Positions 1 to 9,682 of a stretch of 64,000 nucleotides of DNA are shown here, piece after piece. Both the position numbers and the translations under genes were made by a program. The stretch is from positions 62,001 through 126,000 of the forward strand of contig JADFZW010000002.1 in assembly GCA_015232355.1 (NCBI GenBank), given 5' to 3'. The notes beneath the pieces are model-generated. The model was not told the DNA's origin and made no database searches. It worked only from the letters and a program-made list of their open reading frames with translations. The stretch comes from Oligoflexia bacterium (GTDB lineage: Bacteria; Bdellovibrionota; Bacteriovoracia; Bacteriovoracales; Bacteriovoracaceae). Numbering within the stretch: the stretch's first letter is position 1; every line of letters starts with the position of its first letter.

Positions 1-352
1 CGCAATATTCAATACGGCAATTGTAGCTGGAATTTTAGCAATAAAAAATACTCCTAATATCATACCCTTTTGCCATCCTATTCAATTAAATCACGCCAAA
101 ATAAATCTCACTCTACAAATACCATCATCATCAAAATCACATAAAAAAAAGGCGAAGATTGTTATCGAATCAACGGTTAAAGCAAATGATAAAACTGGCG
201 TAGAGATGGAAGCATTAGTAGGAGTAAATATAGCTGCACTGACTGTTTATGATATGCTAAAGATGTATTCACAAAAAATAATTATTGAAAAAATACTCTT
301 GTTAAAAAAAACTGGAGGAAAACATACCTTTATCTGTGTCTCTTCTAATTAG
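1..352 (+). CDS. moaC: Cyclic pyranopterin monophosphate synthase MoaC (3' part)
   Basis: The reading frame is already open at base 2 and ends at a TAG at 350-352, so only the C-terminal ~116 residues are present. MoaC makes cyclic pyranopterin monophosphate in molybdenum cofactor synthesis in the cytosol. The fragment shows the family's CHP motif (PFCHPIQLN), the signature TGVEMEALVGVNIAALTVYDM, and the C-terminal LLKKTGGK motif. An extra lysine/serine-rich stretch lies between the CHP and GVEMEAL motifs, which fits the low-complexity inserts seen elsewhere in this genome. It converges on the cNMP-binding gene with only 18 bases between the two stop codons and no obvious hairpin terminator. 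Confidence 0.93.
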   Translation, partial: AIFNTAIVAGILAIKNTPNIIPFCHPIQLNHAKINLTLQIPSSSKSHKKKAKIVIESTVKANDKTGVEMEALVGVNIAALTVYDMLKMYSQKIIIEKILLLKKTGGKHTFICVSSN

Positions 353-370
353 ATTTTATTTTTATAATTT

Positions 371-889
371 CTATTTTTCTTTGCTATACTGCTCGATACT
401 TTTTTTAATCTTAACTTCATCCTCACTATTGAAATTTTCATTAAAGTATAATCGTTTATCAAAAATCTCATGCTCACTTAAAATATCCTTGGCCGAATCG
501 AGGCGCTCAGACAGCGTGAGAATAAGTTTTTGTACCCACTCTGGTAACTGAGCAACTATCTTTTTAATATCATCTCCAGCAACCGGAACCAACTCTACAT
601 CGGTCAAAGTTTTGGCGGTAAAAGATGATTTGCCTGATGTAAATAGATCAGGAATTCCTAAAAATTCCTGGCGTTTTAACACGCCTACAGGTGTGATTCG
701 ACCACGGTTACCTTTACAGTATAATTGAATTTCACCTTTATTAATGATGTAAAGATCATTGATTTGGTCTCCTTGAGCAAAAATTATTTCTCCTTCTGAA
801 AATCTTTTGCTAGTTTCCAGCGTTCGCGGGCGCTCTGCTATTGAGTCTTTATTATCTTTATTATCTTTATTTTTTGAAAAGAAACTCAT
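371..889 (-). CDS. Cyclic-nucleotide-binding (CRP-like) domain protein without HTH
   Basis: 172 residues. Residues ~27-120 form a cNMP-binding beta-roll (RFSEGEIIFAQGDQINDLYI followed by a KGEIQLY strand), the fold of CRP/FNR and PKA regulatory domains. There is no helix-turn-helix after it; the remaining ~50 residues are charged and helical, so this is probably a non-DNA-binding sensor or partner-binding protein. The N-terminus has three NKD repeats from a 9-base microsatellite. The ATG is preceded by a G-rich Shine-Dalgarno (GAGGGGGGATAAAGG) and lies inside the end of the ppx-like gene (23-base overlap), so it is the distal gene of the leftward operon. The ligand cannot be told from the sequence. 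Confidence 0.8.
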   Translation of the reverse strand: MSFFSKNKDNKDNKDSIAERPRTLETSKRFSEGEIIFAQGDQINDLYIINKGEIQLYCKGNRGRITPVGVLKRQEFLGIPDLFTSGKSSFTAKTLTDVELVPVAGDDIKKIVAQLPEWVQKLILTLSERLDSAKDILSEHEIFDKRLYFNENFNSEDEVKIKKSIEQYSKEK

Positions 890-1814
890 CCTTTATCCCC
901 CCCTCATCAAGAGTTCCATGCCTTAAACCATAGGTAGATATTTCAAAGGAATCTATTGCCAAATAAAATAGCAATTTCTTTGCTAACATCAATCCCCCTA
1001 TGAAATTTAATGATCTTTTACCAAGACAAGGAAATTTCTCCTCTAATTTTTGTGGTGATAACATTTTATTTTCATCTAAAAACTTCACTAGATCATAATA
1101 ATTAATGTTTGAACCGTGAATTGCTTTATTAAATGATTGATAGTATCCGGACAAAATATTGGCCAAAAAAACAAAAGTTCCGGCCAAACAAATAGTTGTT
1201 GATCTCTCTTTAAACTTAAACTTAAACTTGTTTATACTAGAAGAAATTTCCTGACTGGTGAATAACTCATCAAAATAATTATTAAGAACATCTTCTCCAT
1301 TTTGAAGTAAATAATCTTGTGATCTAACTGCTCCAACTGGAATACTTATACTCTCAGGAACTTTTAGTTGGCCGGTAATCTTAATCAACTCGGTAGAACC
1401 TCCACCTAAATCTATCGCAAGCAAATCCTTTTTTGATTCGCTTAAACCTAGGCATACACCTCTCGCTGAATAGTAAGCTTCCCCTTCTGATGATAAAATA
1501 TTTACTTTGAACCCTAGTTCAGAGTAAACTCTGTGAAAAAATTCATCCGCATTATTTACACTTCTCGCTGCTTCTGTGGCCGTAACTATTACTTCAGAAG
1601 GATCAATACCATTTGATATAATAATTTTTCGATATTCGCTTAAAGCATTGAAGGTGCTTTCCATTGATGATGGAGAAAAGAGTTTAGTTTTATTTATATC
1701 CTTTCCTAGCTCTGTAATAAAACTATACTCTATCTTCTCAGAAAATTTTGCATTAACAATTAATAGTAGAATCGAGTTGGATCCAATATCTATAGAAGCT
1801 TTATTATTACTCAA
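867..1814 (-). CDS. Ppx/GppA-family phosphatase
   Basis: 315 residues of the ASKHA-fold exopolyphosphatase / pppGpp phosphohydrolase family. Visible motifs are the phosphate-1 loop IDIGSNS near residue 9, EGEAYYSARG near residue 110, and the second phosphate loop DLGGGSTEL near residue 137. Its length matches the short single-body members that lack the C-terminal HD-like domain of E. coli Ppx and GppA, so polyP versus pppGpp preference is open. The start is a TTG (at 1812-1814) overlapping the TGA of mtnA, with AGGTGA eight bases upstream, a typical coupled start. A KFKFKFK tract comes from a short DNA repeat near 1210-1226. Confidence 0.85.
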   Translation of the reverse strand: MSNNKASIDIGSNSILLLIVNAKFSEKIEYSFITELGKDINKTKLFSPSSMESTFNALSEYRKIIISNGIDPSEVIVTATEAARSVNNADEFFHRVYSELGFKVNILSSEGEAYYSARGVCLGLSESKKDLLAIDLGGGSTELIKITGQLKVPESISIPVGAVRSQDYLLQNGEDVLNNYFDELFTSQEISSSINKFKFKFKERSTTICLAGTFVFLANILSGYYQSFNKAIHGSNINYYDLVKFLDENKMLSPQKLEEKFPCLGKRSLNFIGGLMLAKKLLFYLAIDSFEISTYGLRHGTLDEGGIKDEFLFKK

Positions 1815-2968
1815 AATTTAAATTCACCTGACTTATAAAGTTTATTTTCACAAATGATCGCAGTTATAAGACCCGCTCTGGTTACATCAAAACTTGGATT
1901 TAAAGCACTAACTCCATTGGGGGCCACTCTACTTCCCTTAAAAGATAAAATCTCCTCTTGATCTCGCAATTCTATCTCTATTCTATCACCAGAGGTGGTA
2001 TTGGTATCAAATGAACTAAGTGGTGCTACTACAAAAAATGGCACGCCATAATTTTTGGCAACAATTGCAAGAGTTGATGTTCCAACTTTATTAGCAGTAT
2101 CACCATTTTTTACAATTCTATCAGCACCAACAAAAATTGCATCCACTAATCCTTTTTGCATTAAATACGATGCTGCTCCTTCAACTACAACATCATGAGG
2201 GATTTTTTGTTTTTGTAATTCATAGGAGGTTAAGCGAGCACCCTGCATGTATGGTCTGGTTTCATCAACCCAAACCTTATCTACTAAACCAAGATGATTC
2301 AAATAGGAGACAACTCCCAAAGCAGTACCTAATGTTCCACATGCTAGATATCCAGTATTACAATGGGTCATCAAGCGCAAAGGTCTTTTTAAAATTTTTC
2401 CCTCTCCCGCTTTTCCTTCACTCCCATAAATATACTCTAATTCCTTATGAGCAAATTGCGCCATATTGAAATTACGATCATAAGCAAGATCTACTTCTTC
2501 TTTTCCAAATTCCACTAAACGATCAAAGAGTTGATTAATATTTTTTCCCTCACTCTTCATTTCACTAGCAATTTTTTTCGTCCTCTCAATCTCAAATTTT
2601 AAATTAACAGCAGTAGGGCGCGCACTATTTAAAAAATCCGCTGCTTTGTTATAATCATCAAGATTAATTTGATTTGCTTTATTTGCTTGATTTGCTTGAT
2701 TTGCAAACTTTTTAATTTGACCAGACACCCATAAGGCCATACCAAAAATTGCAGTAAGACCAATACACGGAGCACCTCTTATCACCATATCTTTAATCGC
2801 CTTATGGCATCCCTCTATTGTATCGAAGGTTTCAATTACTTCCTGATGTGGAAGAATTCTTTGATCCAATAAGTGTAGTGAAGAATTTTTCCACTCTAGA
2901 GGAGAAATAATATCTTTTATGATTTTGTTCTTTAAACTCTCTCTTACTTCTAAAATATTCTTATCCAT
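1811..2968 (-). CDS. mtnA: S-methyl-5-thioribose-1-phosphate isomerase
   Basis: 385 residues. MtnA converts methylthioribose-1-phosphate to methylthioribulose-1-phosphate in the methionine salvage pathway. Family motifs: GAPCIGLTAIFGMAL, RPTAVNLKFEIERT, MTHCNTGYLACGTLGTAL with the active-site Cys near residue 203, and VGADRIVKNGDTANKVGT with the active-site Asp near residue 282. A QANQANKANQ insert (from a nine-base repeat at about 2670-2705) lies where other MtnA proteins have a short loop. The ATG is two bases after the AsmA-like stop, so translation is probably coupled. No other salvage genes are in the window. Confidence 0.95.
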   Translation of the reverse strand: MDKNILEVRESLKNKIIKDIISPLEWKNSSLHLLDQRILPHQEVIETFDTIEGCHKAIKDMVIRGAPCIGLTAIFGMALWVSGQIKKFANQANQANKANQINLDDYNKAADFLNSARPTAVNLKFEIERTKKIASEMKSEGKNINQLFDRLVEFGKEEVDLAYDRNFNMAQFAHKELEYIYGSEGKAGEGKILKRPLRLMTHCNTGYLACGTLGTALGVVSYLNHLGLVDKVWVDETRPYMQGARLTSYELQKQKIPHDVVVEGAASYLMQKGLVDAIFVGADRIVKNGDTANKVGTSTLAIVAKNYGVPFFVVAPLSSFDTNTTSGDRIEIELRDQEEILSFKGSRVAPNGVSALNPSFDVTRAGLITAIICENKLYKSGEFKF

Positions 2969-2970
2969 AT

Positions 2971-5538
2971 TTAATTTCCTAGAAACTTCACATTAGGTAA
3001 AATTTTATTTACAGTATTTTTAACTTCATTCGAAACGCCGCTCTTGTTTACAACGTCTTGAATTTTATTTTGTAATTCACCCTTTAATTTCTGAGTTAGT
3101 TTATCCTTACTCTTGTTTAGCGCTAGCTTTGCTAATTTATCCAATGTATATGCATAATCAGGAGTTAAATTAAATCCCGGCCCTGATAATTTCATAGGCA
3201 AAATATTTACTCCAATGTTTTTTTCAAGAATGGGAGCCAGTACATCACTATGATCAATGTAATCCACTTCTAAATTACTCTGCCGCTTAGTCTCTGCCGC
3301 AAAAAGAATTCCTCTGCCCTTTAATTCAACTTTATTTTTAATCCCCATAAACTCAAAATCATTTATAAACAAACTATCCTTTTTGGAGTTTCCCTTTATC
3401 GAAAGCCGTTCAAAATCATTACTAATCTTATAATTTTTTTGCGCCAATACATCTGCAAGATAGGGTATCTTATTTAAGACTCCTCCTACAACTTCATTAA
3501 TTTTAATTCCCTTAATAGCGCCCGATAGAATTTTTAAATCATAATCAACGTTATAATTAACTGCCGTGGTGGCGGTAGTTGCAGTGGTAGTATTTTTTTT
3601 ATTTGCTTTATTTATATTTTTTGTAAGATCAGTTAGTGTTAAATCTCCATCAACTTTTCCAGTAAAAACTCCATTTATCTCCTCTAGCATCGGTGGTAAA
3701 AAACACCTTAGTGAATTTAAATTTAAATTATTTAAAGCAAACTTCCATTGCACCTTTGTTGACACCTCTGTCAGCAATTGAAGTAGAAAAGAGATGTTTC
3801 CTTTCCCTTTAGAGAATGTAAAATTTAAATCTTCAGAGCCAACACGATTATCTCTAACCGAAATATTAGTGCTGCCATCAAAATATTCATCACCAATTTT
3901 AACCTTACTCCATTTAACTTGTATTATGGCCGGAGGTAATTGACCTGAATTTGTTGTTGCAACTGTTGTTGTTGTAACAGATGTTGCAGTTGTTTTAGTT
4001 TTTATTGCAGATCTAGATGGTGCTGGTGAGTTTGATATATTTGAAGTTGAAGTTGAGTTTTCTTTCTCAACCTTCTCCACTTGTTCAACTTTCTCTAAAT
4101 TCTCCACTTTCTCAGCTTTCTCAGCTTTCTCAACTTTTTCTCTATTTGGTTTCTTCTCATATAAAGTTTTCTGAATAAAATCATTTGATACATTCAAATC
4201 TGACATTGCAATTTCTGCTCTGATTAAATTGAGTTTAGAAATTTCGGATACAGGTTTATTTAAATCAAATGATGTATTCACCCGCAAATCTATGGCCCCT
4301 TTAAAAACAGAATTGTTTACAACTATATTCACATCATCCTTGATCAAACTCCCACTCATTTTAGTAATTAAATCTGGTCCATTATCAAGATTGATTTTTA
4401 CCCCTGGAGAAGCGCTAAATTCTAATTTAGGCAATATCTTTCCTTCTTTCATCAACAAATTACCACTCAACTTAAATTTTGAATTAGTAGGGCCAACCAT
4501 TTTCATAGTTGGAGCAAATATATCTATTACATCTTTAATCCCAACTGCCACATCAATATCATTCACCTCAATAATCTCTTTAAGAATAGAAACTGAACTT
4601 CTTACATTGCCCATAGATCCAATATCTGTTTTATTTATTACAATAATCGCTCCATCATCTCTTCTCAAAGTCAAATCAATATCGCTCTTAATTGTTGGAA
4701 TTTGACCTTGAACAAGTGGATACTTTATGTTTTCCAATTTAACTACAATAGAAGAGTGAATATCCTTGTTTAAAATTATTTCGTGAATATTAATATGTCC
4801 AACCACCATACTATCAAGCGATACCATCTTATCTTTCATATTTAGTTCAATCTTCGATGCTAATTCAAATGCAGTAGCATTTTTTAAATTTAAATTTTTG
4901 AGTAAAAAACGAGAAAGGAGTATGTGGCCTGAAGTATTGTTTTGTAATTTATATTTTAGATCTATGTCGATAAATTTTACATTAAGAGAAGAGTTCATTA
5001 AAAAATTTATAACCTCTATCTGACCCTTTTGATCAGTAGCTGCAGCAGTAGCTGTAGTAGTGGTAGTGGTAGCAGGTGCTGTTGTTGGAGATGAAGATGA
5101 AGATGAAGATGAAGACATCATCGCCCTCTTCCAATTATTGTCATCTTTAGCAAACATTATGAACTCTAGAGATGGTTTATTGATATAGATCTCTATGGTT
5201 CCACCGCCTGTAAGTAAGGCCCAAAATGGAACTCTCGCTTCAACTTCATTTACAGAAAAGAGCGAACCAGCAGAAGCAGCAGGATCTGAAGAAACAGTTG
5301 TTGGAATTATACTTAAATTTTGAATCTTAAATTTAAAAGAGAATCCTATTGAGTAATCCAACTTCTCCAATTCAACTTTTGCATTAGGAAAAGATTTTGA
5401 TATGGTACTTATGGTAATTTTTTTTATCTCCTCTGGTGAGATTTTAGATGAGATATAATAAAAGAGTCCCCCAATACATAATAAAACCAGAAGAAAAATA
5501 ACAATAATTACATTTATTTTTAAATTTTTCTTAAACAT
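2971..5538 (-). CDS. AsmA-family inner-membrane anchored protein
   Basis: 855 residues. One N-terminal transmembrane segment (about residues 9-29) is followed by a large beta-rich periplasmic region and a C-terminal AsmA-like part (residues ~640-800, GAIKGIKINEVVGGVLNKI and the later LNILPMKLSGP-type stretch). AsmA/YhdP-type proteins are thought to bridge inner and outer membrane and move phospholipid; the role here is inferred. Three low-complexity inserts interrupt it: a Ser tract followed by Thr/Ala (near 5040-5115), an EKAEKVEKVE-type charged repeat (near 4070-4140) and a TATTATTA tract (near 3560-3595). The start has AGGTAGGT upstream. It sits between uvrD and mtnA in a leftward run. Confidence 0.75.
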   Translation of the reverse strand: MFKKNLKINVIIVIFLLVLLCIGGLFYYISSKISPEEIKKITISTISKSFPNAKVELEKLDYSIGFSFKFKIQNLSIIPTTVSSDPAASAGSLFSVNEVEARVPFWALLTGGGTIEIYINKPSLEFIMFAKDDNNWKRAMMSSSSSSSSSPTTAPATTTTTTATAAATDQKGQIEVINFLMNSSLNVKFIDIDLKYKLQNNTSGHILLSRFLLKNLNLKNATAFELASKIELNMKDKMVSLDSMVVGHINIHEIILNKDIHSSIVVKLENIKYPLVQGQIPTIKSDIDLTLRRDDGAIIVINKTDIGSMGNVRSSVSILKEIIEVNDIDVAVGIKDVIDIFAPTMKMVGPTNSKFKLSGNLLMKEGKILPKLEFSASPGVKINLDNGPDLITKMSGSLIKDDVNIVVNNSVFKGAIDLRVNTSFDLNKPVSEISKLNLIRAEIAMSDLNVSNDFIQKTLYEKKPNREKVEKAEKAEKVENLEKVEQVEKVEKENSTSTSNISNSPAPSRSAIKTKTTATSVTTTTVATTNSGQLPPAIIQVKWSKVKIGDEYFDGSTNISVRDNRVGSEDLNFTFSKGKGNISFLLQLLTEVSTKVQWKFALNNLNLNSLRCFLPPMLEEINGVFTGKVDGDLTLTDLTKNINKANKKNTTTATTATTAVNYNVDYDLKILSGAIKGIKINEVVGGVLNKIPYLADVLAQKNYKISNDFERLSIKGNSKKDSLFINDFEFMGIKNKVELKGRGILFAAETKRQSNLEVDYIDHSDVLAPILEKNIGVNILPMKLSGPGFNLTPDYAYTLDKLAKLALNKSKDKLTQKLKGELQNKIQDVVNKSGVSNEVKNTVNKILPNVKFLGN

Positions 5539-5660
5539 AATACCTACCTAATTATTCTTTGATACATCTTACAATACATCTACAACCATAATATAGTTTT
5601 TAACAATTTGTAAGGGAAATCAAACAAATCCTATAGCTTTCTATAGCTTCTTAATCCGTT

Positions 5661-8240
5661 CTATTCCTTGATTTGCACTGGAGCAAATTTTGCCAAAAAT
5701 TGTTTTGTACTACCACTTTTAAATCTAATCCAAATCTTTTCATTATCACCACTACCTTCCACCTGTATTACAACTCCCTCACCATAGGTTTTATGATTTA
5801 TTTTAGAATTTTTTGCATATACGCTCTTCGACAAAGCTGACACTGAAAAATTTGAAAGCAAATTCTCTTCCGTTACTGCTGCATTCTTAGTGTTAGTATT
5901 CGTAAAAGATTGTCGTGAATTTGAACGTGACATCGACCTAGAACTAGAACGAAAACCAGATCGAGAAGGTGAAGAAGAAAAATTTCCATCCATATTATTA
6001 CTATTACTATTACTATTACTATTACTGTTATTATTACTATAACATTTGAAAGAACAAAATTTGGGTGGAATCTCCTCCAAAAATCTACCTGTCGGATTAA
6101 ATTTCAATTGACCAAAAAGCATTCTCCCTCTGGAAAAACTTATATGTAGCTTGCGCATTGCTCTCGTCATCGCAACATAGAAGAGCCGTCTCTCCTCCTC
6201 TATGGCCATATCTCTTGTAACTCCGATAGAACCACCCTTTCCTTCTAAGCTTTGATAGGATGGAAAAATATTATCCTCTACTCCAACTAAAAAAACATAA
6301 GGAAATTCTAATCCTTTTGCACTATGAACTGTCATTAGAGAGATCTGATTGAATTCCTCAACTATTCGTGTTTGCGATTGTGATTGTCCTTGCTGTTTTG
6401 CAATTTTACTTTCGCTCTCAGAAGTATCTAAGGTAATTCCCTCTAAAAAATCTATCAACGATGGTTTATTCCTTTCGTTTTCGTTTTCTTTTTCGTTCTC
6501 GTTCTCGTTCTCACCATCACTACTCTCCCCCTCTTGTTCCCTCTTATTAACTTTAAAATTATCTTCGTATTGTTTTATACCACTAAATAACTCCTGCAAA
6601 TTTTCCAATCTTGCTTGAGCTTCATACTTCTTATCCTTCTTATACAATTCAAGTAATCCAGATTCATCTAAGATCTTTTTATAAATTTTGCTTGGATAAG
6701 ATCCTCTTGAATCCATCTCTTGGCAAGAGAAGATCAGATTTACAAATGAACTAAGCTCTGTTTGTACCTTGCCTGCAAATTTTAATTCACCCTTCATCTC
6801 ATGCGCAATTATTACCTCCCACATAGAGATGTTTTTGTTTTCTGCCAACAATTCAATTTTTCGCAAACTCTGAGCGCCTACTCCTCTCGATGGATTGCTT
6901 ATCGCTCGAACAAATGAAAGATTATCTTTAGGATTAATCACCATCTTTAAATAGCACAAAATATCTTTGATCTCTTTTCTCTCGTAAAACTTTATTCCAC
7001 CAACCACACGATAAGGAATTCGTTTTATTCGAAGATTATCTTCTATTAAACGTGACAACGAATTATTACGATAAAATATTGCAATATCACTGTATCTTGC
7101 TTTACCAGAAGAATGTAAGCGTGTGATCTCATCGGCAACAAAATACCCCTCATCACGATCGCTATGACAATCAATTACCTCTATCTTTTCACCAATAGCA
7201 TTTCCTGTCCAAATGGTTTTATCAGAGCGCATTTGATTATTGGCCACCACCAAAGCGGCAGCATCGATAATAGTTTTAGTTGAACGATAATTTTGTTCTA
7301 GCTTAAATGTCTTGGCCTCAGGAAAAACCAGGTCAAAATCCAAAATATTATTGATGGATGCTCCTCTCCACGAATATATTGATTGATCTTCATCTCCAAC
7401 AACACATAGATTTCTATGAATACCAGAAATATGTGTCATTAAATCAAATTGCGCTCGATTAGTATCTTGATACTCATCTATTAAAACATATCGATAACGA
7501 TCTTGATATCTTCTCACTACTTCTGGAAAACTCTCAAAGAGTTTCAATACACCAGTTATAAGTCCACCAAAATCAACTGCATTTGAACGATGTAATTCTG
7601 ATTCATACTCACTAAAGAATGGAAAAAATTCATCCTCTTCTATAGGTGTAAAACGCTTATCCCTCAGACCATTTCCATTTCCATGCCAGAAAATTTTTGC
7701 AACATCTCTACCCAAATAATATCCCATATTTTTTGCTTCTTCGATGAAGTAAAGTATTTGTGCAGGAGAAATTTCTTTAGAGTTTATTCCCTTTTTTGCT
7801 AACACTGCCTGTGCTACGGCCTTTGATTCTGATTCATCATAGATAGTAAAATTTCTACTCAATCCTAAGTAATCGTGCTCATTTCTTAATACATAAGCAC
7901 AAAATGAGTGGAAGGTTGTAACATTAAGATAACCATAGGTACGAACATTTTGGTTTGCATTCAAGGTATGCTCAATTCGTTCCTTAACCTCTCGTGCTGC
8001 CTTATTCGAAAAGGTAAGAACTAATAACTCTCGTGAAAAATATTTTTTGGAATTTATCAGATGAGCAACTTTGGCCACTAAAGTTCTCGTCTTTCCTGAA
8101 CCAGCACCAGCTAAAATCATCATCGGACCGTTGTTATAATTAATTGCATTCAATTGTTCTTGATTTAAATTTGTAACTTCTTTCACTTCTTTCACTTCTT
8201 TCACTTCTTTCACTTCTTTCGCCTCTTTTGTCTCATTCAC
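5661..8240 (-). CDS. pcrA: UvrD/PcrA-type superfamily 1A DNA helicase
   Basis: 859 residues, a 3'-5' DNA helicase for repair and replication. Motifs in order: Q-motif LNQEQLNAI, Walker A GAGSGKT, motif Ia TFSNKAAREVKER, Walker B DEYQDTN, motif III VVGDEDQSIYSWRGA, motif IV QNYRSTKTI, motif V TVHSAKGLEFPYVFLVG and motif VI RRLFYVAMTRA. A Tudor-like PcrA C-terminal element (HKTYGEGVVIQVEG) favours PcrA over Rep. Repeat-encoded inserts: five KEV units at the extreme N-terminus, an ENENEN tract near residue 570, and NSNSNS near 730-745. The predicted start is GTG, 14 bases from the glmU stop; because the KEV tract adjoins it, the real start could be slightly downstream. Confidence 0.93.
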   Translation of the reverse strand: MNETKEAKEVKEVKEVKEVKEVTNLNQEQLNAINYNNGPMMILAGAGSGKTRTLVAKVAHLINSKKYFSRELLVLTFSNKAAREVKERIEHTLNANQNVRTYGYLNVTTFHSFCAYVLRNEHDYLGLSRNFTIYDESESKAVAQAVLAKKGINSKEISPAQILYFIEEAKNMGYYLGRDVAKIFWHGNGNGLRDKRFTPIEEDEFFPFFSEYESELHRSNAVDFGGLITGVLKLFESFPEVVRRYQDRYRYVLIDEYQDTNRAQFDLMTHISGIHRNLCVVGDEDQSIYSWRGASINNILDFDLVFPEAKTFKLEQNYRSTKTIIDAAALVVANNQMRSDKTIWTGNAIGEKIEVIDCHSDRDEGYFVADEITRLHSSGKARYSDIAIFYRNNSLSRLIEDNLRIKRIPYRVVGGIKFYERKEIKDILCYLKMVINPKDNLSFVRAISNPSRGVGAQSLRKIELLAENKNISMWEVIIAHEMKGELKFAGKVQTELSSFVNLIFSCQEMDSRGSYPSKIYKKILDESGLLELYKKDKKYEAQARLENLQELFSGIKQYEDNFKVNKREQEGESSDGENENENEKENENERNKPSLIDFLEGITLDTSESESKIAKQQGQSQSQTRIVEEFNQISLMTVHSAKGLEFPYVFLVGVEDNIFPSYQSLEGKGGSIGVTRDMAIEEERRLFYVAMTRAMRKLHISFSRGRMLFGQLKFNPTGRFLEEIPPKFCSFKCYSNNNSNSNSNSNSNNMDGNFSSSPSRSGFRSSSRSMSRSNSRQSFTNTNTKNAAVTEENLLSNFSVSALSKSVYAKNSKINHKTYGEGVVIQVEGSGDNEKIWIRFKSGSTKQFLAKFAPVQIKE
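8175..8222. repeat. Nine-base tandem repeat in the 5' end of uvrD/pcrA
   Basis: On the + strand the unit is TTCACTTCT, repeated about five times. In the helicase frame it encodes KEV units. The unit length is a multiple of three, so copy-number change alters protein length without breaking the frame. Confidence 0.9.
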
Positions 8241-8254
8241 TTTTTTTACTCTTT

Positions 8255-9682
8255 TTACTTTTTTTCCGTTGCTAAAAATCTTTTGGCCATCCCCGGTTTA
8301 GTCACCTGCCTAGAGCGAGCAATGGCAAATCCTCCCTCTGGAATATTCTCTGTTATGGTAGATCCAGCGGCCACAAAAGAATTTGAAGCAATCTCTACTG
8401 GAGCTACTGCCTGACAATCAGAACCGATAAAAACATTTTTTCCTATCGTAGTTTTATGTTTTTTCTTTCCATCGTAATTACAGGTAATAAATCCACAGCC
8501 AACATTAGATTCCTCTCCCACTTCAGCATCACCAACATAACTTAAATGAGATACTTTAACTCCTTTTCTTAAAATGCTCTTCTTCACTTCTACAAAATTT
8601 CCAACTTTAACATTTTCACCAATGTCACTGGCCGGTCGCAAGTGAGCAAAGGGACCAATTTGTGCTTTACTCTTAATAATCGAATCTTCAATATAAGTGT
8701 ATGCTTTGATCACAACATCATTTTCTATAATCGTTTGACGAATAACTGACCCACTCTCCAAAACCACTCTTTCCCCAATATTACATTCACCCTCTAAAAC
8801 TACGCCAGGATAGACTAAAGAGTTTCGTCCAATTTTTACGGCATAATCAATAAAGACTGAATCAGCATCAACAAAACGCACACCCTCTTCTCGTAACGAT
8901 GATATTTTTTCTCTTCTAAATATTTTCTCTATCTCTTCTAGTTGTTCTAAAGTATTTACTCCCAAAAATTTATTTCCATTATTAAACAAAACTGCTTTAA
9001 CAGCAGCAGAATCTTCAAAGGCATCTGTTAGATAAAATTCACCTGCATTATTATTATTTTTTATTTCACTTAAAGCTTGAATTAAATAGGATGTTTTAAA
9101 AATATAAAAACCAGAGTTAACCTCTTTTATTTCTCTTGTGGAATTATCCAGATCTTTTTCCTCCACTATATGAAATCCATTCACATTTCCTCTCACGATT
9201 CTTCCATATCCTAGTGGATTGGCGGCCAAAAAAGTTGCAGCAACTGCAACAATTTCATTACTACTCTCAATTATCTGACTAAATAGATAATCCATATCTT
9301 CTGCTCTTATAAGCGGGGTATCTGCACATATCACTAGTGTATAATCTGAATGTTTGTCTGAATGTTTAACAAAACGTTCATTATATGCTTTAAAATAACT
9401 GTTGATCGCATCCGCAGTTCCAAGCTGCTGTTCTTGAATGGCCAAAAAAATTGAATCAGAATATTTTTTTTCAAGATACTCTCTTACTTCATCTCTTCTA
9501 TGTCCAATAACAATACCTACATCCCAATCCAAACTTCTTTTGTGAACAAACTTTTTAAATTCTTCTATTGGATAATCTATCATCCTTTGACCTAAAATTG
9601 GCGCTAAAGCTTTTACTTCTCTTATCTTTAAACGCTTGCCCTCTCCTGCAGCTAAAATAACAGCACTAATTTTTGTCTTCAT
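8255..9682 (-). CDS. glmU: Bifunctional UDP-N-acetylglucosamine pyrophosphorylase / glucosamine-1-phosphate acetyltransferase
   Basis: 475 residues. The N-terminal half is a nucleotidyltransferase with the signature VILAAGEGKRLK at residues 8-19 and the GTADAI motif; the C-terminal half is a left-handed beta-helix acetyltransferase with hexapeptide repeats, including FAHLRPASDIG, SHLSYVGDAEVG and the CNYDGKKKHKT loop. Together they make UDP-GlcNAc for peptidoglycan and LPS. Length and domain order match the family. It is the first gene of the leftward run glmU-uvrD, and a TTGTGTG element sits upstream in the divergent region shared with lon. Confidence 0.97.
   Translation of the reverse strand: MKTKISAVILAAGEGKRLKIREVKALAPILGQRMIDYPIEEFKKFVHKRSLDWDVGIVIGHRRDEVREYLEKKYSDSIFLAIQEQQLGTADAINSYFKAYNERFVKHSDKHSDYTLVICADTPLIRAEDMDYLFSQIIESSNEIVAVAATFLAANPLGYGRIVRGNVNGFHIVEEKDLDNSTREIKEVNSGFYIFKTSYLIQALSEIKNNNNAGEFYLTDAFEDSAAVKAVLFNNGNKFLGVNTLEQLEEIEKIFRREKISSLREEGVRFVDADSVFIDYAVKIGRNSLVYPGVVLEGECNIGERVVLESGSVIRQTIIENDVVIKAYTYIEDSIIKSKAQIGPFAHLRPASDIGENVKVGNFVEVKKSILRKGVKVSHLSYVGDAEVGEESNVGCGFITCNYDGKKKHKTTIGKNVFIGSDCQAVAPVEIASNSFVAAGSTITENIPEGGFAIARSRQVTKPGMAKRFLATEKK

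Noticed and set aside
4229..4705. A rightward 158-codon frame inside the AsmA-like gene
   Set aside because: It is the mirror of a long coding strand, and its hydrophobic composition is what the complement of this gene gives.
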